Assembly: GCF_020623625.1 (NCBI RefSeq)
Contig: NC_060202.1
Location: 700,501 to 764,500 of the forward strand
From: Saccharomycodes ludwigii
Taxonomy: Eukaryota > Ascomycota > Saccharomycetes > Saccharomycodales > Saccharomycodaceae
DNA length: 64,000 nucleotides
Direction of reading: 5' to 3'
Below, in pieces: positions 49,108-57,648 of this stretch (positions within the stretch are counted from its first letter, which is position 1; each line of letters opens with the position of its first letter). The position numbers were made by a program, and so were the translations under genes. The notes below the pieces were generated by a model. It saw only the letters and a program-made list of their open reading frames with translations, did no database searches and was not told the origin of the DNA.

Positions 49108-51018
49108 ATGCCAATATTATCACTTACTTCTCATACAATTTACAATTTAGATAAAATTTTACAAAATGATGTACAAGAATTCCTAATCACAAATAATACA
49201 GATTCTTCAACAGTAACAGTGCTACCGGAAACATTCTTGAATAAAAAAAGGTGTAGACATAAAAATGATGAAGATAGTTTAATATTAATTAATAATCTGT
49301 TTAGGATGAGAAGTGTGAATAATTGTCAGTATTTAGATAAAAAAAAAAATATTAATAATGTAGTGGATAGTACTACTAATATTACTAAAAAGGAAAATGG
49401 AATTGATTGGAATACAGATATATTGGATGCTTTTGAATATACATGCAAGGGCATTGGTGTTACTAATGCTAGAAGTGTAGACGAAGTAATTGATACGTCT
49501 ATAAGTGATGCCAGTAACGAGTCGCACAAAATAATTAATTTCAATATTTTCCAGCAAGATAAAACACCCTTGGAGGAGAACAAAGATTCGATAGATATAA
49601 AAACTTGTGAAAGTAAACAGCATTTGGTTATGCCCAACTTTAAAATTATTGTTAACGATAGAGAAGCTTGTGAGGTCGAACAACCCATTAAATCTATTAC
49701 CAGGAGTAAAAGGGGAAATGGTTTTAAAAGATTCTATGAAAGATTGAAAACTAGGTTTGAGCATAGGCGTCATAACAAAATAGAAGCATCTTCTAATATA
49801 CCTGGTACTGGGCCATTGAATTTATACACCATTAAAGAAGAACAGGAACTTTGTAGTGACGTGGAAGAAAAGGAGGATACAGAAGACAAAATTTCAGAAT
49901 ACGGTGATGATTCTTCTCTGTGCATGAAAGACTTTACACTGGTGTATTTTCCTAGTTACCTTAATATTGATAATTCACAATCCTCTGGGCAACTGGGCTT
50001 CAAAAGCTTTAGTAAGCCTGTGAATTACTTTGGATTTCAAGATCACTTGTTAACAACAAATGAATTTAACTCAAGATTTGAAATGTTTTCACAAACTAGT
50101 TTTTTGCAAAAAAAAATCAGGGATCATCACTGTAAAAATTTTAAAAGAGAACACGATGCCTTGAGGAGGGCTGGGTATTTTAATAGAATAAATTCAATTT
50201 TTAAAAGAAATAGCCCCGAACATGGTGGAGAAGCATACGGCCATGACACCAGTGTTATTCGAATAAGAGATACTGACGATAGTGGTGGTTTAAATCACTT
50301 TTTCTTCAGTAGGCCAAGCGTTAATTCTTTGAGAAGAAAGTTTTCAAGGAGATTTTCTATGTCCCATAGAAATGGTTCCCTTAAAACAATAGGTGATGGG
50401 CCTAGGAACGATGCAATTGCAGAGGAAGATGAGGAAGAACGTATTAGTGGGACTTTAAGGCCAACTGCCTATGGATCTTTTTCTTCATCGTCACCCTCAG
50501 CAGTTGTTAACTTAAATGTTAAAGAATCAAGAAGGGCTTTTGAAACTGAGTCTAATGTAAATATAAAGACAAGATATAACACTGCTAATAATGATTTCCA
50601 ACGATTTTTAAATAAATTATCAGTAATTTTCATCAGAAAAAGCTATCAAGTTAATATTATTGGAGTTAAGCATGAATATCAATCTTTGGTTGATGAGCAG
50701 TACACTTGTTACCTTTCCAATTGTTATCATTTCCCTTATTTTAAAACATCGTTTAACGAAAGCAATTTGAACTTGGAAGATTATTATAATAATAATAGTT
50801 GTTCAAATGGTACATACGTTAAGTTTTTAAATTATTGGAATTTATTATATTTCCATACATTAATGCATATGCCTAAGTGTCAATATATTAGGTGTAAGAG
50901 TTGTAATAAGACTATTGGTACCACTTATGAATCGTTGGTATACAGGTTACAATTTAACAATTATGTTAATCAGTTATGTGGGAATTGTAAGTTAAATAAG
51001 TTGAATAAAGGGGAATAA
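49108..51018 (+). CDS. Unrecognised protein with C-terminal double-CxxC motif
   Basis: 636 residues that I cannot assign. Most is polar and probably disordered. There are basic patches at about 200-230 (SITRSKRGNGFKRFYERLKT, HRRHNK) and about 400-425 (SLRRKFSRRFSMSHRNGS, a good basophilic kinase target). A more ordered C-terminal region (about 505-636) has aromatic, Cys-containing sequence and ends in CQYIRCKSC, then CGNCKLNK, i.e. CxxxxCxxC and CxxC spaced about 26 residues apart, a possible zinc-binding pair. Two minus-strand frames over its N-terminal part are shadows. It sits between PKH and IZH, where S. cerevisiae has only the doubtful YDR491C, so it may be an ancestral gene lost in the duplicated lineage. 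Confidence 0.75.
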   Translation: MPILSLTSHTIYNLDKILQNDVQEFLITNNTDSSTVTVLPETFLNKKRCRHKNDEDSLILINNLFRMRSVNNCQYLDKKKNINNVVDSTTNITKKENGIDWNTDILDAFEYTCKGIGVTNARSVDEVIDTSISDASNESHKIINFNIFQQDKTPLEENKDSIDIKTCESKQHLVMPNFKIIVNDREACEVEQPIKSITRSKRGNGFKRFYERLKTRFEHRRHNKIEASSNIPGTGPLNLYTIKEEQELCSDVEEKEDTEDKISEYGDDSSLCMKDFTLVYFPSYLNIDNSQSSGQLGFKSFSKPVNYFGFQDHLLTTNEFNSRFEMFSQTSFLQKKIRDHHCKNFKREHDALRRAGYFNRINSIFKRNSPEHGGEAYGHDTSVIRIRDTDDSGGLNHFFFSRPSVNSLRRKFSRRFSMSHRNGSLKTIGDGPRNDAIAEEDEEERISGTLRPTAYGSFSSSSPSAVVNLNVKESRRAFETESNVNIKTRYNTANNDFQRFLNKLSVIFIRKSYQVNIIGVKHEYQSLVDEQYTCYLSNCYHFPYFKTSFNESNLNLEDYYNNNSCSNGTYVKFLNYWNLLYFHTLMHMPKCQYIRCKSCNKTIGTTYESLVYRLQFNNYVNQLCGNCKLNKLNKGE

Positions 51019-51691
51019 CTATGTATTAATAGGATAAGAGAGGGATATTCAACAATAGTTGTGAAGAGGTTAAAAAAACCCTTTTGGTAATTGTTGGGAT
51101 TATTTATGATTTATGATTTATGATTTATGATTTATGATTTATTATTTATGATTTATTATTTATTATTTATGATTTATTATTTATTATTTATTATTTATTA
51201 TTTATTATTTATTATTTATTGATAAGGTTCGTTTAAGATATAACAAACTACCCGGATTGATATTTTATTTATTCTAGAATTTCTTTTAGCTTGCCCGCGA
51301 AAATGATAACTTTTATTTTATTTTTTCCCCTTTTTTATCGGCAGTGCACAACAAATCAAAAAATTACAGTGTGGTTTTCTACGGTTGTTTCTCAATTTCC
51401 CTCTTTTCTTTTTTCTCTCAACAATCTATACAGAAAAAAAGAAAAGAAAATCAAAATTCAACAATAGTTACTGCAACTAAAAAAATAATTTAATTTAAAA
51501 TCAACTTTTCAACCGATCAAATTTGAATATCACTGAACAATGCTGCCCTTATACATACATACATACATATATATATATATAAAGGTTTCCAATATCTAAT
51601 CCCATCCACTTCCGCTACCGTAACATTATCCAAGTGTCAATAATACTGCTAATAAATAACTGAAAAACATCATCAATAATAGTATCACGTA
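51019..51691. other. Intergenic before IZH, with 7-bp minisatellite
   Basis: 673 bases. The left third is the TTATGAT/TTATTAT array. The right part has a TACA/TATA repeat (about 51553-51582) and the IZH leader. Confidence 0.65.
51101..51221. repeat. 7-bp minisatellite TTATGAT/TTATTAT
   Basis: About 17 tandem heptamers. The first units are mostly TTATGAT, then alternate with TTATTAT, and the last are purely TTATTAT, which suggests spread of one variant from one end. Confidence 0.9.
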
Positions 51692-52681
51692 ATGACTACC
51701 ACTACAGTACATCAAAGAAATTTAAAGAGTTATAATGGTAGTAAAATAAGCACTAACATAAAAAGTGAAAAAAACTCCCAAAATAAAAATCAGAAAATCC
51801 CTCTCTGTTCCTATTCTGAACTACCTGAATGGCAAAAGGATAATGAATGGATTTTGCACGGGTATGTCCGAGAAACAAATTCAGTTGTAACTTGTGTTAA
51901 ATCAATGCTAACTTATCACAACGAAACTTTGAATATTTATAGTCATTTACTCCCTGGCATAGGTTATCTCCTGTTGCTTTTGTTTTTCACAGATTTAGTG
52001 CTGATTCCATACCTGGTCTCACATATGTCTATGAATGGCCATGAAGCAATTGATGTAATTGATTATCTCATGATTAATTTTTATTTGGTGGGTGCTTTTT
52101 TATGTTTAATGTGCAGCTCGTTTTTCCACTGCTTCAAGCAGCATTCGAAAAAGCACAGCGATATGTGGAGTAAAGCTGATTACATGGGTATCGTTATTTT
52201 GATTTCTGCTTCCATTATTTCACTGTTGTATTACGGCTATTATGATCATTTGTCTTATTTCAAAATTTTCACAATAATTACAATAATACTAGGTTCAATT
52301 TGTTCTGTTTTTGTGCTAAACGATAAGTTTAATGAAAAAGATTTCAAGATTTATAGAGCTACATTTTTCATATTATTTGGATTTAGTGGTATTCTCCCGG
52401 TGGGAATGGGTTTTCTAAAATTCGGAATCGTTGAAAGTTGTAAAAGGGTACAGTTCAACTATCTTCTATTAGAAGCCGTATGTTATATCACTGGAGCTTT
52501 GATTTATGGTTTTAAATTACCTGAAGCCTTTGCACCAGGTAAATTCGATTGTTTTGGTAATTCCCATCAAATCTTCCATGTTTTCGTAGTTTTAGGTTCC
52601 TTATTTCATCTAAGAGCTGTTGTTGGTTCTTTTATATTGATGCACAGTGGTTATCACACCAACAATTTGTTGATCTTTTGA
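51692..52681 (+). CDS. IZH1: PAQR-family membrane protein, Izh1/Izh4-type
   Basis: 329 residues. Seven membrane spans after a polar N-terminus (1-50). The family core is clear: LPEWQKDNEWILHGYVRETNSV, SMLTYHNETLNIYSHLLPG, the first metal motif SSFFHCFKQHSKKHSDMWSKADYMGI (Ser-x3-His and Asp) and the C-terminal HQIFHVFVVLGSLFHLRAV (His-x3-His). These His/Asp residues bind zinc in adiponectin-receptor relatives. Izh proteins act in zinc and lipid homeostasis and may have ceramidase activity. Position after PKH matches both PKH1-IZH1 (YDR490C/492W) and PKH2-IZH4 (YOL100W/101C), so this is the single ancestral copy. Confidence 0.93.
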   Translation: MTTTTVHQRNLKSYNGSKISTNIKSEKNSQNKNQKIPLCSYSELPEWQKDNEWILHGYVRETNSVVTCVKSMLTYHNETLNIYSHLLPGIGYLLLLLFFTDLVLIPYLVSHMSMNGHEAIDVIDYLMINFYLVGAFLCLMCSSFFHCFKQHSKKHSDMWSKADYMGIVILISASIISLLYYGYYDHLSYFKIFTIITIILGSICSVFVLNDKFNEKDFKIYRATFFILFGFSGILPVGMGFLKFGIVESCKRVQFNYLLLEAVCYITGALIYGFKLPEAFAPGKFDCFGNSHQIFHVFVVLGSLFHLRAVVGSFILMHSGYHTNNLLIF

Positions 52682-52787
52682 ATTCTTGAAAAGAAAATAA
52701 AAAAGAAAAAATAAAAAAGAAAAAAGAAAAAAGAAAAAAGAAAAAAGAAAAAAGAAAAAAGAAAAAAGAAAAAAGAAAAAAGAAAAA

Positions 52788-52818
<31 letters not shown>

Positions 52819-52861
52819 AGTGAACAAGAATTCAATCAAAATTGTTGGCTACGTTACTGCC

Positions 52862-52892
<31 letters not shown>

Positions 52893-53041
52893 TGTAATAA
52901 ATAAGCTTGACTTTTTATAATAGGAAGAAAAACAAGAAGGAAAAAAAATGGATTTTTTTATTTAATAAAAACTTTTAAAAATAAAATAAGCTTTTTAAAA
53001 AGCTATTTTTAGATATTAATATATATGTATATATATCTTTT
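52682..53041. other. Intergenic with GAAAAAA and AAAT arrays
   Basis: 360 bases between convergent IZH and the GPI protein gene. It starts with the tandem GAAAAAA/AAAT array, then a TA/TG repeat (about 52863-52892) and an A/T-rich 3' flank. Confidence 0.65.
52717..52819. repeat. GAAAAAA heptamer array passing into an AAAT tetramer array
   Basis: About ten GAAAAAA units (52717-52786) are followed directly by about eight AAAT units. Frames read from it on minus are Phe/Leu low complexity and are not genes. Confidence 0.88.
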
Positions 53042-53899
53042 TCAAACTAACAGAGCAAAAATAAAACCAAAAAGTGCTCCAAAACTAATTTCCCCAAACA
53101 TTTCACCAACTTTATTATTCTCAGCACCACCTTCAAGTTCGCTTGAGGCAATTATTGTTTGAGTACCATTATAAGAATAAAAGTTTTCCTCCCCAATACT
53201 TTTCCACTTGTCACTTGTACTGGTAACGTAAGTGCTTTTATTACCAAAACTAATTGGGTTATTAGTTTCTAATGAGGTTTTGATAGGCTCAAAGCTTGTA
53301 GTAATGTTGCCGTAATATTTTGTTTCAGTCTCGGATAGAGTTGAACCTTCGGAACCAGTTTCTTCCCAACTTAACTTTGTAGTTGTTTCTAAATCCGAGA
53401 AAGAAAAAACTGGGACTGTAGTGGTCGACGTTTTTGACTCAGCAAAGGTACTAGCGGATGAGGGGTTAACCTTCTCCGTTATTTTATCCCAGGTAGTTGG
53501 CAAAGGCTCATTTTCGGGAACAGTGGTGCTAGAAATAGGCGGTAATATTGGTTCAAAATTAGATGTGATACTGGAGCTTGTTTCGCAACTGGTCGTGATA
53601 CTGGAACTTGGTTCACAACTGGTCGTGATTTCAACAGTAGATTCCATAATATTAGTGATAGTAGTCATTTTCTGCTCGTCCTTGGTCTCCCAATAAGTGG
53701 AGGTTGGCAAGCCAACAGATGGAGCAATACTAGAAGCACTTGGCTCACTGGAACTTAATTTTGGATGATGAATAATTGTTTCTTGGGGGTTAGAAATCGT
53801 TATAGTTTTGGTGACTGTGATTGTATTATCAGCAATTACGAATCTATGGAAAGAAACTAAAAGCACTAGTAAGCTATTTTTAATCGTAAACTTTTTCAT
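53042..53899 (-). CDS. Small Ser/Thr-rich GPI-anchored cell-wall mannoprotein
   Basis: 285 residues. Lys-containing N-terminus followed by a hydrophobic core (MKKFTIKNSLLVLLVSFHRF), a probable signal peptide ending near ADN (24-25). The body is Ser/Thr/Pro-rich with short imperfect repeats (ITTSCEPSSS, ITTSCETSSS), suited to heavy O-mannosylation. The C-terminus has a small-residue stretch (EGGAENNK) and hydrophobic tail FGALFGFIFALLV, a plausible GPI attachment signal. No adhesion domain is seen, so a structural wall protein is as likely as an adhesin. I recognise no specific orthologue. It shares strand and type with the larger adhesin next to it. Confidence 0.78.
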   Translation of the reverse strand: MKKFTIKNSLLVLLVSFHRFVIADNTITVTKTITISNPQETIIHHPKLSSSEPSASSIAPSVGLPTSTYWETKDEQKMTTITNIMESTVEITTSCEPSSSITTSCETSSSITSNFEPILPPISSTTVPENEPLPTTWDKITEKVNPSSASTFAESKTSTTTVPVFSFSDLETTTKLSWEETGSEGSTLSETETKYYGNITTSFEPIKTSLETNNPISFGNKSTYVTSTSDKWKSIGEENFYSYNGTQTIIASSELEGGAENNKVGEMFGEISFGALFGFIFALLV

Positions 53900-53948
53900 T
53901 GTTAATCTAAATCTTTATTTTATTTTGTTTTTTATTTTTTATCTTTAA

Positions 53949-53980
<32 letters not shown>

Positions 53981-54695
53981 GTATGTATCTGCTGGACCTT
54001 TTTTTAATCCTGTTATCTTAATATTTTGATCTTTCTTTAACTATTTTTGTTACTAAACATATATAAAAAAACATATCATTTGAATCTATAAGTTAAGAAA
54101 TAAAAACCTGTAATAAAATCATATAATATGTGTATTTTATGAAAATAATAAATAAAACCAAGTCTTATATTATAGATCTATGGATTTTTATACTTGGTTT
54201 AAAAGAATTTGTTTAAAAAAAAAAAAAAAGACGATGGCACAATATGTCAGTAACTAATAAGTAAGGTGTCACAAAAATGGCAGGTTATATCCCATTAATA
54301 TCGAGACAAAGTGTGACAGTATTATATTAGTAAATTAAATTGCTATTAAAGATATCCGCGCAATACACAAAAAGTAACGGACAATCACGGACAGACCAAG
54401 AGTAACTAACTATAAGAAAACCAATTTCATAAGAACTTAAAATAAATACATTACACAAAAAATAAAAAAAATAAAAATATTAGAGAACTGGTATACTAGT
54501 AATATTGGAAAAACATAATTCATCTACGCTCCATCTCCTCTCGAAATATGTCTAAAACATCTTAAACGAAAGCAAAAAGAACCAAAAATAAACGAATTAA
54601 ATAAAAATTAAGCTAAATAATAAAAAATAAAAAATAAAACTAAAGAAAAACCCAAAATGACTTTGCAAATCAAATATAAAAATATTCAATTAAAC
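53900..54695. other. Intergenic between the two GPI-protein genes
   Basis: 796 bases with TA and ATGT repeats (about 53948-53988), an A14 run (about 54216) and A/T-rich 3' flank of the adhesin. No gene recognised. Confidence 0.6.
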
Positions 54696-57251
54696 TCAAA
54701 ATAAGAAAGCAACTAAACCTAGCAAAGCACCGAAACTTACAGTAACCTTACCAGCAGCAGCTTCAAAAGTAGAGATGTTAATTAAAGAAGAAGTGGAGGC
54801 AGATTGAACGGATTGAATACTTTCTTGAGCAACAGTAGCAGCCCCAGTGGTGGTAGCAACCTTGGCAGATGTAGCAACAGTACCAACTGTGGTGGCAGCA
54901 GAAACTGTAGATGTAGCAGCAGAAGTAACTGGGTGATAAGTAGTGTAAACAGTGTATTCACCAGAACTAGTTTGAGAAATAATAACTTCTGGAGTATAAG
55001 TGGTACCAGAAACAACAGTTTCAGCAGCAGAACTACCTTCCTTACCAGCGGTAGCAGTGTTAGTGGTGGTTACTGGACAGTAAGTGGTGTATTCGGTAAC
55101 GATACCTTCAGAGGTAACAGTAGCGGTAGAAACAACAACTTGAGTAGCCTTGGAACCCTCAGCACAAGATGAACATGTAGTAATGACAACGGTAGATTGA
55201 GAAGCTTCAGTAACAGTAGTACCAGGTGCAACAGTAGCCTTGGTAACGGTGGTAGTTTCACCACCTAAGGTAACAACAGTAGTAGAGACAGTTTGGACGA
55301 CAGTTGAGGTTTCACCACCCAAAGTAACAACAGTGGTGGCAGCTTCAGCAGTAGTGGTAGCCTCAGTTAAAGTGGTAGTCTTACCACCGATGGTAACAAC
55401 AGTAGTAACTGCAGTTTCAATGATAGTAGTGGTTTCGCCACCTTCAGTAATAACAGTGGTAGCAACCTTGGTTGTAGTTGGAACAAAAGTGGTGTAGACT
55501 GTGTAGACACCAGAAGAAACTTCAGTAATGATAACTTCACCTGTCTTGGTGATTCCGTTGGAAACGGTGGTAGCCTCTCCAGTAGAAATTGGACAGTAAG
55601 TAGTGTATTCAGTAGTAACACCTTCAATGGTTTCTGTAATTGTGGAGACAACAACTTCAGTGGTCTTGGAACTTCCAGTACAGACTGGACAAGTAGTGAT
55701 GACAGTAGTAACTTCGTTGGAAACAGTAGCGGTAGCAACAGAAGTAGCAACTGGAACAAATGTAGTGTAAACAGTGTAAACACCAGAAGAAACTTCAGTG
55801 ATAATCACTTCAGCGGTTTCAGTAACACCGCTAGAAACAGTGGTAATAGACTCGGTAGTAAGAGGACAGTAAGTAGTGTATTCAGTAACAGTACCTTGAA
55901 TGGTTTCGGTAGCAGTTGAGATGACAACTTCAGTGGTCTTGGAACTTCCAGTACAGATTGGACAAGTAGTGATAACGGTAGTAACTTCCCCAGAGGCAGT
56001 AGCTGTTGTAACAGATGTAGAGTAAACACCAGAAGCAGAAGAAGCGCCAGAAGCAGTGGAGGAAACTTCAGAGGAAGCACCAGAAGCAGTGGAAGAAACT
56101 TCAGAGGAAGCACCAGAAGCAGTGGAAGAAACTTCAGAAGCAGCACCAGAAGCAGTGGAAGAAACTTCAGAAGAAGCACCAGAAGCAGTGGAAGAAACTT
56201 CAGAAGAAGCACCGGAAGCAGTGGAAGAAACTTCAGAGGAAGCACCGGAAGCAGTGGAGGAAACTTCAGAGGAAGCACCGGAAGAAGCGGCAGAAGTGGT
56301 AGAAGAAACTTCGGAAGCACCGGAAGAGATACCTGAGGTGGAGGAACCAGAAGTAGAGTAAATAGAAGTAATTGAACCATCACTAACACCAATTCTAACA
56401 ATAGAATCAGTGATAGCAATGTTGATGTCTCTCTTAGATAAAGTAGTACCATCTGGGAAAGCAGCAACTAATTCATTAGAGTAGCTGTTAGCAGAGGTAT
56501 CAGTAATAGCACCTGTGTAGACAAATCTTAAAAAGACAGCAGAGCTTGGAAAATCAGCAGCATAAGTGGAAGCAATAGAAGAGGCACTTTCACCAGATAA
56601 AGTGGTAATCAAAGTGGCAGTACCATCGTTAAATGGATCAGAAGCAACAGAATAGACTTCAATTGGACCACTCAAAGAATAACCAGATTCAGCAGCAGTG
56701 GCCAAGTCAACAGTACCAGGCCAGTTGGCTTGTGGAACATTGAAACCCCAGGACAAAGTAGTACCATCCAAAGAACCAAACTTGGATGGAGTAGATAATG
56801 AGAAAGCAGTGAAATCAATAACATCTTGGAAAGAACCAGAAGATGAATCAAAAGTAAATGTTTGCTCAGATGGGGTCAAACTGGCAGCGTAGGCAGAAGT
56901 CAAATCAGAGTTGAAAACCACATCAGCCTTACCAGAAGATGGAACAGAAGTGATTTCAACGGAAACATTGCTACCAGCAGCAGAGACTGTACCGTAATCA
57001 AAGGAGAAGTCAGTAGGAACCTCAATACCGTCTGGAATGGTAAACCAGACAGAACCTTTTGAAACAGCTGAAATAGAAGCTGTGATAGATAATGGTTGTT
57101 TAGTACCGTAAGCAACCTTAGAACCTGTGTAAGCATCAAGAAGATCAATGCTTGAAATGGAAGTGGTGTTACTGTAAACAGCAGCGAAAGCTTGGCCGCT
57201 CAATAAGGCAATAGCGCCTGCAACTAAAGTGTTGTAACTTAATCTAGACAT
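54696..57251 (-). CDS. Flocculin/agglutinin-type GPI-anchored adhesin
   Basis: 851 residues. Signal peptide about 1-23 (MSRLSYNTLVAGAIALLSGQAFA). An N-terminal globular domain (about 24-290) is beta-rich with VWFTIPDGIEVPTDFSFDYG and LSWGFNVPQANWPG; this could be an agglutinin-like (Ig-type) binding domain, which is inference. Next come about seven 11-residue repeats of SGASSEVSSTA, then three long Thr-rich repeats with ITTCPxCTGSSKTTEVV, EYTTYCP and VSSGVYTVYTTF, resembling flocculin type 3 repeats. The C-terminus GKVTVSFGALLGLVAFLF is a GPI signal. Codon bias is high, suggesting strong expression. Numerous frames over the repeats on both strands are shadows. Confidence 0.88.
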   Translation of the reverse strand: MSRLSYNTLVAGAIALLSGQAFAAVYSNTTSISSIDLLDAYTGSKVAYGTKQPLSITASISAVSKGSVWFTIPDGIEVPTDFSFDYGTVSAAGSNVSVEITSVPSSGKADVVFNSDLTSAYAASLTPSEQTFTFDSSSGSFQDVIDFTAFSLSTPSKFGSLDGTTLSWGFNVPQANWPGTVDLATAAESGYSLSGPIEVYSVASDPFNDGTATLITTLSGESASSIASTYAADFPSSAVFLRFVYTGAITDTSANSYSNELVAAFPDGTTLSKRDINIAITDSIVRIGVSDGSITSIYSTSGSSTSGISSGASEVSSTTSAASSGASSEVSSTASGASSEVSSTASGASSEVSSTASGASSEVSSTASGAASEVSSTASGASSEVSSTASGASSEVSSTASGASSASGVYSTSVTTATASGEVTTVITTCPICTGSSKTTEVVISTATETIQGTVTEYTTYCPLTTESITTVSSGVTETAEVIITEVSSGVYTVYTTFVPVATSVATATVSNEVTTVITTCPVCTGSSKTTEVVVSTITETIEGVTTEYTTYCPISTGEATTVSNGITKTGEVIITEVSSGVYTVYTTFVPTTTKVATTVITEGGETTTIIETAVTTVVTIGGKTTTLTEATTTAEAATTVVTLGGETSTVVQTVSTTVVTLGGETTTVTKATVAPGTTVTEASQSTVVITTCSSCAEGSKATQVVVSTATVTSEGIVTEYTTYCPVTTTNTATAGKEGSSAAETVVSGTTYTPEVIISQTSSGEYTVYTTYHPVTSAATSTVSAATTVGTVATSAKVATTTGAATVAQESIQSVQSASTSSLINISTFEAAAGKVTVSFGALLGLVAFLF
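56045..56300. repeat. 33-bp coding minisatellite in the adhesin
   Basis: Seven-odd copies of a 33-bp unit encoding SGASSEVSSTA, nearly identical at DNA level. Such arrays change copy number readily and vary the length of the wall-spanning stalk. Confidence 0.88.
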
Positions 57252-57612
57252 TTATATTATATTAGAATTTTTGTAGACTTTTTTTTTTGACGACTGATTG
57301 AGAATATTAAAAAAAAATAAAGAAATGATTAATATAGCGAATGATAATCCTTCTTCCTGTGTATTAACAAAATAACAAACAAATTAGCCTCCAAATAAAA
57401 ACTCTTTGATTTTTGAAGTTTTCTTCTTTTCTCTTTAGTTGTGAGCAAATAAAGTATAGGTGGAAACCTTAAATAAGATCAGAAAAGTTATTATTATAAT
57501 AGAATTAATAAGGAATTAAGAACGAAAAACAGAAGGACAAGACAAAATTATTTAAAAATAAAAGTTCAGATCGAGATCAAAGAAGCTTTCTATATATATA
57601 TGTACCCTACTG

Positions 57613-57648
<36 letters not shown>

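Noticed and set aside
56056-56361. 101-codon plus-strand frame of Glu/Ala repeats
   Set aside because: It is the antisense of the 33-bp repeats in the adhesin gene.
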